DNA of 64,000 nucleotides from Mayamaea pseudoterrestris (taxonomy: Eukaryota > Bacillariophyta > Bacillariophyceae > Sellaphorales > Sellaphoraceae): positions 124,001-188,000 of the forward strand of contig BROI01000010.1 of assembly GCA_027923505.1 (NCBI GenBank). Reading direction: 5' to 3'. Positions 44,729-54,411 of the stretch are shown piece by piece (position 1 is the first letter of the stretch; each line of letters starts with the position of its first letter). Both the position numbers and the translations under genes were made by a program. The notes under the pieces were generated by a model. That model was not told the DNA's origin and made no database searches. It saw nothing but the letters and a program-made list of their open reading frames with translations.

Positions 44729-45783
44729 TTAAAAGTCCATGTCATCCAAACAAAAGACTGGTTCCTTGACGCTCGTCGGCGAATCTCCATCAGTCGCACT
44801 GTCGACTGCATCGGCAAGCTTGCTGCTAGTATCGACAGAATCAATGACCGTTTCATTCTTGTCTATACTAATTGCTGGTACCTGCTGGGTTTGCTCCTGC
44901 GTTACGAATGCGTCCTGCACCACTGTTGGTTCGTTTTTCGTCACACTCGTCGACTCGTCTCGCACCAGCAGCAGCACGTTCCAGTCAATGTTCTTGTTTC
45001 CCATTTGCACAATACAACCATTTGCATTCAAAATGACATAGAATGGAACCTGCGTAAATTTCAATACGCGCTTGGCAGTCTCCTTGCTGTCAACGTCCAT
45101 GTAGTAGTGCACTACGTGGGGCCAGCGATTTTCTCCCACGTCGCCCTGCTCTATCAGGCTGCGAGCCACGTCGCTCGAGTTGCCGCAGCAAATACTAAAC
45201 ATGTTCGTCTTGTGATAGGGATTTGTTGCTGGTGATGATGACTGGTTGCTGGTATTGTTGTCGAAATCCATGTCCATGTTGAAGTCGTCGTCATTGAACA
45301 GCAAGGTTTCGCTTTCCGTCTGTTTCGTCGCTGCAGCCTCCGCCATGATCTTTGCTCTCGCGTTCAACGCATCGAGGGCCGCTGGACAGCGAGTGCATTT
45401 CGTCGTCCAAAAGTCTGTCGTAATAAATGAATAGAGTTTATGTGAGACGAGTCTTTGTTAAGCACAATTAAACAAGACTCTAGCAAGCAAACAGAACTCA
45501 TCCAACAGACTAGCTCCATGCAATCTCTTACAATGCCATGATATTGTTATGCATATTCACTTGCTCACCCCTACATACCAATGACGGTCCATGTATCCGC
45601 CTGCAGCAAGTCGTGCGTCGTGACTTGTTTGGCGGAATCGTCGAGGCAAAGGAGTGGCAGCAATGGAAATTTGATTGTTTCTGCTGCTGGTAATGATTTA
45701 GCATCGTTGTTTGATATTGTAGTAGTCATGATCAGGAAGCGATGATGCGGAGAAGGAGAGCAGGAGCAGTGTTTGAGGTCCAT
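44729..45783 (-). CDS. Thioredoxin-like protein with CTRC active site, two exons
   Basis: Exon 1 45783-45579 and exon 2 45414-44729, with a 164-bp GT-AG intron in phase 1 (ATTG|GTATGT ... CGACAG|ACTTTT). The product is 296 residues. The splice creates DTWTVIDFWTTKCTRCPAALDALNARA, a thioredoxin-fold strand and active-site helix with C-x-x-C (CTRC). The second half of the fold follows: NPYHKTNMFSICCGN...VVHYYMDVDSKETAKRVLKFTQVPFYVILNANGCIVQMG, including the conserved cis-Pro in QVPF. An insert with Asp/Asn-rich sequence sits between the two halves. The C-terminal ~70 residues are acidic and disordered. The fold resembles TlpA/nucleoredoxin-type proteins. No signal peptide is obvious, so cytosol or nucleus is likely. 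It shares a short divergent promoter with the cyclophilin gene. Confidence 0.82.
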
Positions 45784-45944
45784 GGTCAAAAAGCCGATGA
45801 ATGATGATGCCGATCAAACATGTCGTTCCGGTACTCAGTAGTCATCATTCGGCGCCTGCGCTTTTTAACACGTCACCAAAGATCGCACAGAAATCCAACG
45901 ATGCCATATTTCTCGCGCATCATCCATCCATCCACTCATACAGC
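45784..45944. promoter_or_regulatory. 161-bp divergent promoter (thioredoxin-like / cyclophilin)
   Basis: Only 161 bp separate the two start codons facing outward, so the promoters and both 5' untranslated regions must overlap or share elements. No specific motif is claimed. Confidence 0.5.
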
Positions 45945-46871
45945 ATGAGGACGATTGCAACGACCACTATTACAGCCATGCTTTCCCTACTCGCATCGTC
46001 GTCTGCCTTTGCGCCGCGGGTTGGAGCAAGAGCCTTTTCTCGTTCCACTGCTGCCATGGCGGGGAATCCAAAAGGTGAGAGTGTTATAACGAATCGAGAG
46101 ACGGAGAGACTGGCCGATCGGATGGAGGATTCAGAATCTTTAGCGTCGGTTTCGTTCATTAGACTGAAATATATACTCACTATGTCTCATATATATACTC
46201 AATACTTTATACAATTCTCGCAACAACACAGTCTTTTTCGACATGGAGGTTGGCGGCGAGGATGTCGGACGCATCGAGTTTGAGCTACGCGCCGACGTTG
46301 TTCCCAAGACGGCGGAAAACTTTCGGGCCCTTTGCACGGGAGAGCAAGGGTTTGGATACAAGGTACAGTAGGATTGACTGTATTATTGATTGCAGCTAGA
46401 TTGTTTGATGACTAGACTGAAGAGTCGAACGACGAACGAGCGAAATCATCGAATATGCTCACTCGTACGACGACGCCTCCTAACCCATCCATTCATCCAC
46501 TTGATACATGCTGCTATTCACAGGGCAGCACGTTTCATCGCGTCATTCCTAGTTTCATGTGCCAAGGAGGCGACTTTACCAACCACAATGGCACGGGCGG
46601 CAAGAGCATTTACGGACAAAAGTTTGAGGATGAAAACTTTGAGCTCAAGCACGAGGGCAAGGGCATCTTGTCCATGGCCAATGCCGGGCCTGGTACGAAT
46701 GGATCGCAGTTTTTTGTCTGCACGGCGGATACGCCGTGGCTGGATGGAAAGCATGTCGTCTTTGGCAAGGTGACGGAAGGGTTGGATGTCATTGACAAGA
46801 TTGAATCCGTCGGCAGTCAGAGTGGAAAGACCTCCAAGAAGGTTGTCGTCAAGGACTGCGGAGAGCTTTAA
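45945..46871 (+). CDS. Plastid-targeted cyclophilin-type peptidyl-prolyl cis-trans isomerase, three exons
   Basis: Exons 45945-46074, 46232-46362 and 46524-46871; introns of 157 and 161 bp with GT-AG ends in phases 1 and 0. The product is 202 residues. The N-terminus is a textbook diatom plastid presequence: hydrophobic signal peptide then [17 protein letters not shown], with the Phe at the cleavage point. The mature enzyme starts [12 protein letters not shown] and holds the full cyclophilin fold: [23 protein letters not shown], the catalytic [16 protein letters not shown] (Arg), [25 protein letters not shown] with the cyclosporin-contacting Trp, and VVVKDCGEL at the end. Catalysis is isomerisation of peptidyl-prolyl bonds to help folding in the stroma or lumen. 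Ends 116 bp from the convergent leucine-rich gene. Confidence 0.92.
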
Positions 46872-46987
46872 AGTATATAGACGTATTACTTGAGTAACGG
46901 TAAAGATTTTATATACGTTGTTAATGTGCGCAATACTATCGTGACCACTGTGCGTTGCAGTGTCCACGTATTGACTTTGCTCTCAGA

Positions 46988-48496
46988 TTATCCCTGCCGA
47001 CGAGACTTGCAGCTCGCAGACTCGTCGCTCTCTGTTGATTTGCGCTTCTGACCAGCAACAACCGTCGCCGTCCGTACCTTGCACACCAGGGGGTTCTCGC
47101 GAATATGGGCGAAAAGGCAATCTGGATCGTCCTTGACTTGCGCCAAGACTCGGATCCCTTTGCACTGGTTTGCGCTGTCAGTCGCCATGTATGCTCGGCC
47201 CGCATTGTTCAATTTGACAAAAATTTGCGCCTGATTGCTAAGTGGGTCGAGAACAACGTTTCGCAGACAATAACTGCCTTCTATTACTTGCGAAAGTAAA
47301 GGATAAAATATTGGGCCCGCATGGTCAGCGCTCTCGAATCGTACACAGTTAATTCGCAAGGTCTCAAGCAAAGGAGAGCTTCGAACGCAGCTTGCTAGAA
47401 CTTGATCCATATTGGAAGAATAAGTGAACCAGTCGAGGTCAAGAGACGTGAGCCGAGGGCAACGAGCAACAGCGTGAACAACAGCAAGGAATGCCTCGTC
47501 CCGGCTTATGCTGTGATCGCGAACTCCATAATTATCAATTCGGAGCTTTTCCAATTGAGACATTGATGTGACATTTGTTGCAAAGGCGTTAAAAAATGTT
47601 TCAGTCTCAAGTCCAGTACTTCCAAAGAACTCGAGTGCTGACAAGGTAATTTCTGTCAATCGCGAGCGAGGCAGAACGGTAGGCAATGTGACTGCATTTT
47701 CCAAAAGGCACTGACATAGTTCAAGCGACTTTATCTTTGTCCGTGCGATGGCATCACACAGGACCGCATAAGAATCACCTTGAAAAGCAAAATTCGTCAC
47801 GTCCAGAAAATGCATTGAAGTCTCGGCTAGAAGCAAGTCCGCGATGGCTTGCGTAACTAGCGGTTCGTCAATCATATCCTCCGGCATCGTTTGGCTACTG
47901 CAGTGAAGCTTGACAGAGTGCAATACCGGCATCGTCTGCAGTGCAGGTAGCAATATAGAATACTGCTCGTAGGGGACAGCAAGGGTGACATTCTTCAATT
48001 CATTATGTCCGCAGAGACATCTCGCCACTTGGCGAAGGATGTGCCATTCTTGATCATTCGTATTTTGAGTTGACCGAAAGATATACATAGATGAAATTTG
48101 CTTCAGAGACTCTAACGCAACGCCATGCATTGGGCTCCATAGATGACGACTTGAAATCATAATATTTCCTAAAAGAAGCGTAGGAATAGTCCCAAGAACC
48201 TCGAAAAACCTGCGGCACTGCGTTAAGCGTTTCGTACCCCTTCTCGTCCGTGCATCAAGACTGAGGTGTGGAGGAAAGTCTTTTATGCTGACACATGTAA
48301 AGGGAGTTTTGCGCAACGCAGTGAGGAACTGGTTCGCGGTATTTTCATCCAACAAGAAGTATTGACGCAGCAAATTTTCGTCGACAAGTAGATCAACAAC
48401 GTCTGTATCCTCGTATTCCCTCTGAATCTTCTCAATCTCATTGATAAATTCTGTGTGACCAGCGGTCAGCGGCCAGTGTGATCTAACGATTGTCAT
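46988..48496 (-). CDS. Leucine-rich-repeat-like (ribonuclease-inhibitor type) protein
   Basis: 502 residues, single exon. Repeating Leu patterns with about 28-35 residue spacing run from about 150 to 420: HNELKNVTLAVPYEQYSILLPAL, MPVLHSVKLHCSS, TSMHFLDVTNFAFQGDSYAVLCDAI, TKIKSLELCQCLLEN, SRLTEITLSALEFFGS, SQLEKLRIDNYGVRD, CPRLTSLDLDWFTYSS, SPLLETLRINCVRFES, YCLRNVVLDPLSNQAQIF. Each has the LxxLxL strand followed by a helix, as in RI-type LRR proteins that are numerous in diatoms. The C-terminus ends with a basic tail (QKRKSTES...CKSRRQG) that may be a nuclear signal. No signal peptide or kinase. Probably a protein-interaction scaffold; partner unknown. Confidence 0.75.
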   Translation of the reverse strand: MTIVRSHWPLTAGHTEFINEIEKIQREYEDTDVVDLLVDENLLRQYFLLDENTANQFLTALRKTPFTCVSIKDFPPHLSLDARTRRGTKRLTQCRRFFEVLGTIPTLLLGNIMISSRHLWSPMHGVALESLKQISSMYIFRSTQNTNDQEWHILRQVARCLCGHNELKNVTLAVPYEQYSILLPALQTMPVLHSVKLHCSSQTMPEDMIDEPLVTQAIADLLLAETSMHFLDVTNFAFQGDSYAVLCDAIARTKIKSLELCQCLLENAVTLPTVLPRSRLTEITLSALEFFGSTGLETETFFNAFATNVTSMSQLEKLRIDNYGVRDHSISRDEAFLAVVHAVARCPRLTSLDLDWFTYSSNMDQVLASCVRSSPLLETLRINCVRFESADHAGPIFYPLLSQVIEGSYCLRNVVLDPLSNQAQIFVKLNNAGRAYMATDSANQCKGIRVLAQVKDDPDCLFAHIRENPLVCKVRTATVVAGQKRKSTESDESASCKSRRQG

Positions 48497-49466
48497 GGCT
48501 CAAGAAGCAAAGAGGATCGGTTCCAAATGCTATGCTTGAACCGCCTCGGCTTTAAGAAATTAAAAGCAAGAAACTCCGACAAATTTTCTCAAAACTCGAC
48601 AAGGCGGCAAGTTTCAGGTCGGCTCCAATGCTTTCTTCGTCGATGAAAATCTACCACTCGCAACTCGCAAATGGCTCCTGCGAATCGTTCTCAATGACTG
48701 CAAATTGCGATGATGCCGTTTTCGTGCCTTACGCCCTTGCCCTTTGATACGTGACGAGCGCGGCGATAGAATTCTGGTGCTGCTATGCGTTTCAATGAAG
48801 GTAACCCTTGCAGCAGATGACTTCCTGCGCCTGTTTTCAACGTCGCAGCAAGCAATATACGTCAATGAATTTAAGCAAACGGTTGCTTTCCTATCTCGCC
48901 GCGTTTCAATAAATAGATATCAGCTGTCAGTCGAGCGTCAGTGACGGAGCGGAGAAGCAAATCGTGGCTGGTGCGAGATCGGTCCTCTACTATATTCAGT
49001 TTCCTAGCCAAGGCTGCAGCTATAATTCTTCGACTTGTTCGTTTAGCGATTACAAGTCTCTCTCTCTCGGTATCGCACGGAGCAAGCGGAAGCGATTGTT
49101 TTGCGCCTCCCATTTTGATGCTTCATCGCGCAGTTGCCGCGCCATCCGGCATCACAATGTCGCACCACGAATGAAGTCACCGATGCGACACGTTGAGCGT
49201 TATCCGCCTCGCGCCATCGCGATCACAACTCACAACAGCGCGAGGAGACTACGATGCCAAAGCTCGGTGACGACGGCTATGCAATCCTCTACAATTTTAT
49301 ACGAAATAAATATACAACGGCAGCAGTGATAGCATGATCAAATGGACCAACTCTTTCCATATTGCTAAATTTCAGTGCTCAAATCGCATGAATTGCAAAA
49401 CCAGACCCTTGACCCTTGACCTTCACCGTTTCAGCAAGCAACTGGAATAAAAAAATCTAGCGAAAC
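48497..49466. other. Intergenic, no recognisable gene
   Basis: Short overlapping open stretches only. It holds promoters for the leucine-rich gene (minus) and the FAD oxidoreductase gene (plus). Confidence 0.4.
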
Positions 49467-51242
49467 ATGCTATCTGCAGCACGAATGGCAATTTTATCAT
49501 GGCTTGTTACAATAATCTTCCTATCCTTCACTAGATGGTATCATGGTGAGACGAGCAGCCCTGTGACGACGCTTCCAAATCATGTTGCCGATGCTGAACA
49601 CCACTATCATGTCATTATCTATCGCGCCACTCCAGCCGGAATCGCCGCCGCCATTGCCGCCAAGCAAACCAGCTCGACTGCCAGAGTCTTGATACTGGAG
49701 CCGACGGCTCGCATTGGCGGCATGGCCACGGAAGGAGGGATTGGCTTGCGCGATGCCTTTACCAACGACTTTCGCTACGCAAACGAAAACAGCTCGCAGT
49801 ATCAGTGGGGAAGACTTAACGCCAAGCATTATGGAATTAAGTCTCTCGTTTGGCAGCGCGACAATTGGGTCGGAGAGCAGTCCTTTTGGATATTGTTGGA
49901 GCAAGCTGGTGTGGAGGTGAAACTGAATAGCAACTTTATCGAAGGCAGCGCTGGTGTCGTGCTGGAGCGCAACAGCGATGACAGCTACAGAATTCAAGCC
50001 TTGCTACTGCAAAACAATGCAATCACCATACTCTCCGCCGACTATTTCATTGACGCCTCCTACGAGGGCGAGCTCATGCAGGCGACTCGCGTCGTTGACT
50101 GGACGCATGGTCGCGAGAGTCGAGCGAAATACAATGAACCCTTTGCCGGCGTTGGCAATTTCAGCGCGGCGCAGTTTCCTGGAAACGTCAATCCCTTTTT
50201 GCCGAATGGCAGCTTGCTCAAGTATCTCACGTTTGGTGACAATCCCAATTTGCGACTCGGTCAAGCCGACGACAATCTCATGGCGTACTCGTATCGAGTG
50301 TGCTTGACCAAGGATCCACTAATGGCCGTTCCAGTGACGCCACCACTCAATTACAACCCCGACGATTTTGAACTGGCGCGTCGCCTCATTCGGCTGGAGC
50401 TTTCATTGAACCGCACGTTGAGTCAACCGTGGCTGTACATGGACTACACTGGATACGACGCACGCAACCAAACCTTTGTCAAGTACGATGCCTGCTGCGG
50501 CCAAGGTGCGTTTGGCATTGACGCCGTCGGACTCGCCAAAGGCTACGTGAATGCGACGCGCGCCGCGCGAGCCACCATGGCGCACCAACACTTGTATTAC
50601 ACGCAGGGGCTGCTTTGGTTCTGGCGGACGGATCCAGTGGTGCCGGCGCAAGTGAGAAGGCAACACCAGGAGTATGGATTGTGCGGCGACGAGTGGATTG
50701 ACCATGGTCACTATCCGCGACAAATGTATGTCAGAGAAGCGGCGCGACTAGTGGGAGATCAGGTATTTACGCAACGCGATCGGACTCCGATCTGTCGACC
50801 CGACTCGATTGCAGTGGGTGCGTGGGGGCTCGACCAGCATGACATGCAACGAGTCACGTACTTTGACGGAGAGCAATGGATTGTCATGAACGAAGGGCTC
50901 CGCGGAGATGCAATGCAGCAGGGAGGTGTCTTTCCGTTTGAAATACCGTGCTGGATTATTCTGCCAAAGCGAAAGCAAATGACGAACCTTGCTGTGGTCA
51001 ATTGCCCGTCGGCATCGCACGTTACATTCTCAGCCATTCGTTTGGAGCCGACGTTGTGGCTCTTGGGACAAGCTGCCGGAGCTGCTGCCATGCTTGCCTC
51101 GACTTTAGAGTTGGGATCGTTGCATAATGTCAATTTTGGCCTGCTGCAACGAACGTTGAAAAGGCAAGGATCGAGAATACATATTCGCAATATAAGTGTT
51201 TGCGAAAGGTCGTCAATGGATCACTTATCCACGGGTTATTGA
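49467..51242 (+). CDS. Secreted or membrane-anchored FAD-dependent oxidoreductase
   Basis: 591 residues. A hydrophobic N-terminal segment (MAILSWLVTIIFLSF) is a signal peptide or anchor. The Rossmann-type FAD site lies at about 48-85: HVIIYRATPAGIAAAIAAKQ, then RVLILEPTARIGGMATEGGIG with the acidic residue after the second strand and the GGM turn. Further family blocks are ADYFIDASYEGELM and HGRESRAKYNE, and the C-terminal CPSASHVTFSAIRLEPTLWLLGQAAGAAAMLAS closes the FAD domain. This is the PF12831-type FAD oxidoreductase also found in bacterial polysaccharide-use loci. The first Gly of the usual YGATPAG is Arg here. The substrate is unknown; extracellular or ER-lumen location is inferred. 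Potential N-glycosylation sites are frequent. Confidence 0.83.
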   Translation: MLSAARMAILSWLVTIIFLSFTRWYHGETSSPVTTLPNHVADAEHHYHVIIYRATPAGIAAAIAAKQTSSTARVLILEPTARIGGMATEGGIGLRDAFTNDFRYANENSSQYQWGRLNAKHYGIKSLVWQRDNWVGEQSFWILLEQAGVEVKLNSNFIEGSAGVVLERNSDDSYRIQALLLQNNAITILSADYFIDASYEGELMQATRVVDWTHGRESRAKYNEPFAGVGNFSAAQFPGNVNPFLPNGSLLKYLTFGDNPNLRLGQADDNLMAYSYRVCLTKDPLMAVPVTPPLNYNPDDFELARRLIRLELSLNRTLSQPWLYMDYTGYDARNQTFVKYDACCGQGAFGIDAVGLAKGYVNATRAARATMAHQHLYYTQGLLWFWRTDPVVPAQVRRQHQEYGLCGDEWIDHGHYPRQMYVREAARLVGDQVFTQRDRTPICRPDSIAVGAWGLDQHDMQRVTYFDGEQWIVMNEGLRGDAMQQGGVFPFEIPCWIILPKRKQMTNLAVVNCPSASHVTFSAIRLEPTLWLLGQAAGAAAMLASTLELGSLHNVNFGLLQRTLKRQGSRIHIRNISVCERSSMDHLSTGY

Positions 51243-53018
51243 ATTATTGGTGATCCCCAATTGATCATTGCCAGAGATAAACCCTTTCATCGGGCTACTG
51301 ATGTCGGCCCTTTCTGGCATGTCTGTCTGCTGCTGGTTGTCTATAGGTGCCGCTGCCCGCGCGATGGCGATACCTTTTATCTTTCTTTTGGTCGATCAAG
51401 CTGCTTCTGGATTTTACGCAATCATTGGACGATGCCTCATGCAGCTATTTGTACAAGTACCAGATTTGAGCAATGGGGTGGATTTAATCGTTCCCACCTT
51501 TCACCGCATCAACAGCCGACGTTACTACGCGGGCATCAATGCTTTGAAGTGTTCCTGTTCCATGTGATCCATTTTCGTCTCATACTTACTGACAAGAATT
51601 TTGATCTTCTGGATACCAGCGCCCAAGCTACTAACATTGCCTCGATACATCTGATCGATAATCGTTGTTGCATCAATAAGAAACGTATTCGTTAAGTTGA
51701 ATAATGGCGTCATTCTCTTCAATCCACATCGTGCGGGCCTAAGATAGTCAACCACACTCTCGCCAGTCGCTTTAGAGTGAAAGGAGGACGCGCAACCCTT
51801 CATCACTCGTCCATTCTTTTTTCCAGAGGCTTACGAAAAGACCATAAAGAAGGAAGTGAGCAGACTCGAAGAACCTGGAGTGTTACGGTGAGTAACGGAA
51901 AGCGAATGGAGATCGCCAACTTAAATCATCCCGAAGAAGAACACCCAGTCCGCATCATTAACGATTTCGCAAGCTTAAATGAAGCCATATCCTATACCAA
52001 ACATACAAAACACCCTTCTGATGGGTCACTAGGTATGCTTGGTCCGCAGTCGGGGCCTACCTTCTGAGCGAGCAGACAGACGACCACTTCAAGGAAGCAC
52101 TCAAAAGAGGATGGATGCAACAACACGCGCTTATGCAGAAGTTGCACAAGCCGCATGAATGTCAATCGGGTACTTTGCAATGCGCTTACTCCAAATGTAT
52201 ACATGCACTTCGTATTTGACTGGTCCGCAGCTTACGTTCGGGAAGACGGAATTGAAGTATTATCTGCTTCGAGCGATGCCTCAAGTCTTTATCACGGCCT
52301 TTGGGGTTACATTCAAAGCAGAGATTGAAACATTAGAGTCACGTCGCAGTCAATTTGAGCAAGCAGAACGAAACGGAATCGGTCGAACGGTTGAACGTAA
52401 AATGGACGTACTCGTGAGCGAAACAACAACGCTAGAGCGCGAATTAATCGATCGGAGGCGCAGGATCGCGACAGTCAGCAGCGACGCAACAGCAACAACA
52501 ATATCGGAACACCAACCAGTGCAATAGAAACAACACGCGACCAACATGCCGAGTCATTAAGCGTCGTCGCGAAGAGAAGCGCGGCGGCAACGGCAACAAT
52601 CGAGCAATTGAGACGGTGACAGACGCGCGGGAAACAACTACACGCAAACACGGCGCAAGGATCAACTTGAAATCGTCAGAACGAGAAGATGCGACAGTGA
52701 TAGCGACGTGCTTGTCGAGCGCCTCGAGGAAGAAACGATGAGTGAAAAGCCTTTGTTTCGTTAGAAACCAAAAAACTCTTGACTTAAACTCTCGACTGTT
52801 ACAGGTGACGCTATAGTGAGTTGCAAATTGCAAGGCAAAATAAATGTGTGCTGGCGTCGTGGCGAGTTTGGTCAATTCTCACTCTTCTACATAGCAGGGG
52901 AGTGAAGTTGCCCACAGCTACTGCAACGACTCACAATAGCATTCAAGTGTGCATACGTTAATAATCATTCATTCGATAATCCATTTGGTATGTATAGATT
53001 GTTGAGCGCTCGTACGCA
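51243..53018. other. Gene-poor intergenic DNA with orphan open frames
   Basis: Orphan open stretches exist: minus near 51525-51806, plus near 51268-51567, and plus near 52159-52527 with a Glu/Arg-rich end. None has a recognisable domain or splice partner. They may be decayed element or gene pieces. Nothing is claimed. Confidence 0.35.
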
Positions 53019-53983
53019 TCAAATAAAATCCTCTCGAATCGGTTTCGATGGGTCAGCAGCATTCGTCTCGGCGTAGTTTCCCTCTAATCGCTCTACTTCC
53101 CTCTGCAGGCTTTTTACTTGACGAGCATAGTCATCGCGTTGGGTTTTAAGCATCCGCGCCTTTTTCTTGTACCGATGGAGTTTCTTCAGAAGGTCTTCAC
53201 GAGGCACAAGGTAGTCTTGACTGACAACTTCGTCTAGCATGTGAGACGTGTTCGCATGTCGCTTTCGAGGCTGAGCGCCATTCTGCGAGACTGAAGCATT
53301 AGGATCAAATCGGTGGGTATTTGTGTCGAGTGTCGCAGGTGGGCCAGTAGTATCAACATTTGCACTGGCGTCGACCTCTGTGTTTTTAAGCTCGTGAAAA
53401 ATGTCGCCAATCTCATTCGCATTTAGTTCCGTCTCGTCGCAGCGATTCGCATTTTCCAAATGGCTCTCGGAATTGTTGCTAATACTCGCCAATACTGCAT
53501 CCTCGTTGCCCTTATGGTTGTCGTCATCCTCCGCCGTTGCAAAATTGTCTACCGGTACAATGACACACTCATGCTCGTTATCAGTATTAATCACTTCGAT
53601 ATCGATATGTCAATCCTTATAGATGAATTTTAAATTGTCGATGCGTAAAGATGAGTGGTGAGTCGTTGATTGGCAAAGAACGTCCTATACACGCATAACT
53701 TACGTGACACGTCAAGTGGTGACGGCAATGCTGTTGGAGTTACAGCAATTTCAATGGCGGCTGATCCACTCTCTACTTTCCAGTCGTACTTGTAAGGATT
53801 TTTCTTGTACTGATAATGATAGGTGTGAAGATAAGTACTGTACTTTTGGGCGTTGGCTGCACAAAAACCTTTGGATTCGAGGAACTGCGCAGCAGTCATT
53901 TTCTCTTCATCTCGAATGCATTCTGATAAGTTATGATAATGCCACTCGATTGCCAACGGCATCCAGTATTCAGCGCCTTTCAT
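53019..53983 (-). CDS. Small coiled-coil protein sharing its C-terminus with the adjacent GHKL ATPase
   Basis: Exon 1 53983-53704 and exon 2 53593-53019, with a proposed 110-bp intron (C|GTAAGT ... ATCGAAG) in phase 1. The product is about 284 residues. The first 90 residues (YWMPLAIEWHYHNLSECIRDEEK...YHYQYKKNPYKYDW) are aromatic-rich and unassigned. The middle is acidic and Asn/Asp-rich. The C-terminal ~60 residues (REDLLKKLHRYKKKARMLK, then a coiled coil ending VERLEGNY, then KPIREDFI at the very end) closely parallel the end of the ATPase encoded from 54412. A further upstream exon is possible because the frame stays open past 53983 to an AG acceptor-like site. The exact acceptor in intron 1 is less certain than other introns in this window. 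Confidence 0.55.
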
Positions 53984-54411
53984 GTTTTGGTTGTATTCGG
54001 TTGCTGTTTCCGTGGCTCCCCTAGCGGATGATTGCTGTTACTTGTACAAGTTTTTCTGTGGAAGTCGTTCACGTCATTGTTCCTCGTGCAGCACGAAGAA
54101 AATGTCACACTGAGTTACGGTACGATACGACAGACAGATTTTGCTAACTTCCCCATCCTTCCACTTACTGTTAACCGCGGGTTCGTTTCTTGTAAGGCTT
54201 ATAGCTTGAACCTCATCTGTGTCTACAGCTTATGAACAAGCGGATCTTGCGGTCTGTGACACTGATCCCCTTTCTCTGGGGGCTGGGAAGGCTTGATGAG
54301 GCAAATGAATGATATAACGACCTTAAGCACTTCGTCATATAGAAGTTCTATTGTCGTAGTATACAAGCGTCATTGACGGACAAACGGACACTCCCTCAAG
54401 ACTATCATATT
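53984..54411. promoter_or_regulatory. Divergent region between coiled-coil gene and GHKL ATPase gene
   Basis: About 430 bp lie between two outward-facing start codons. It may also contain an extra 5' exon of the minus-strand gene. No specific regulatory element was recognised. Confidence 0.35.

Noticed and set aside
51525-51806. Minus-strand 93-codon frame with fairly balanced composition
   Set aside because: No family recognised and no neighbouring exon in phase; could be a gene relic but cannot be supported.
52159-52527. Plus-strand frame faintly reminiscent of retroelement gag helices
   Set aside because: Similarity too weak and no knuckle or neighbouring element parts.
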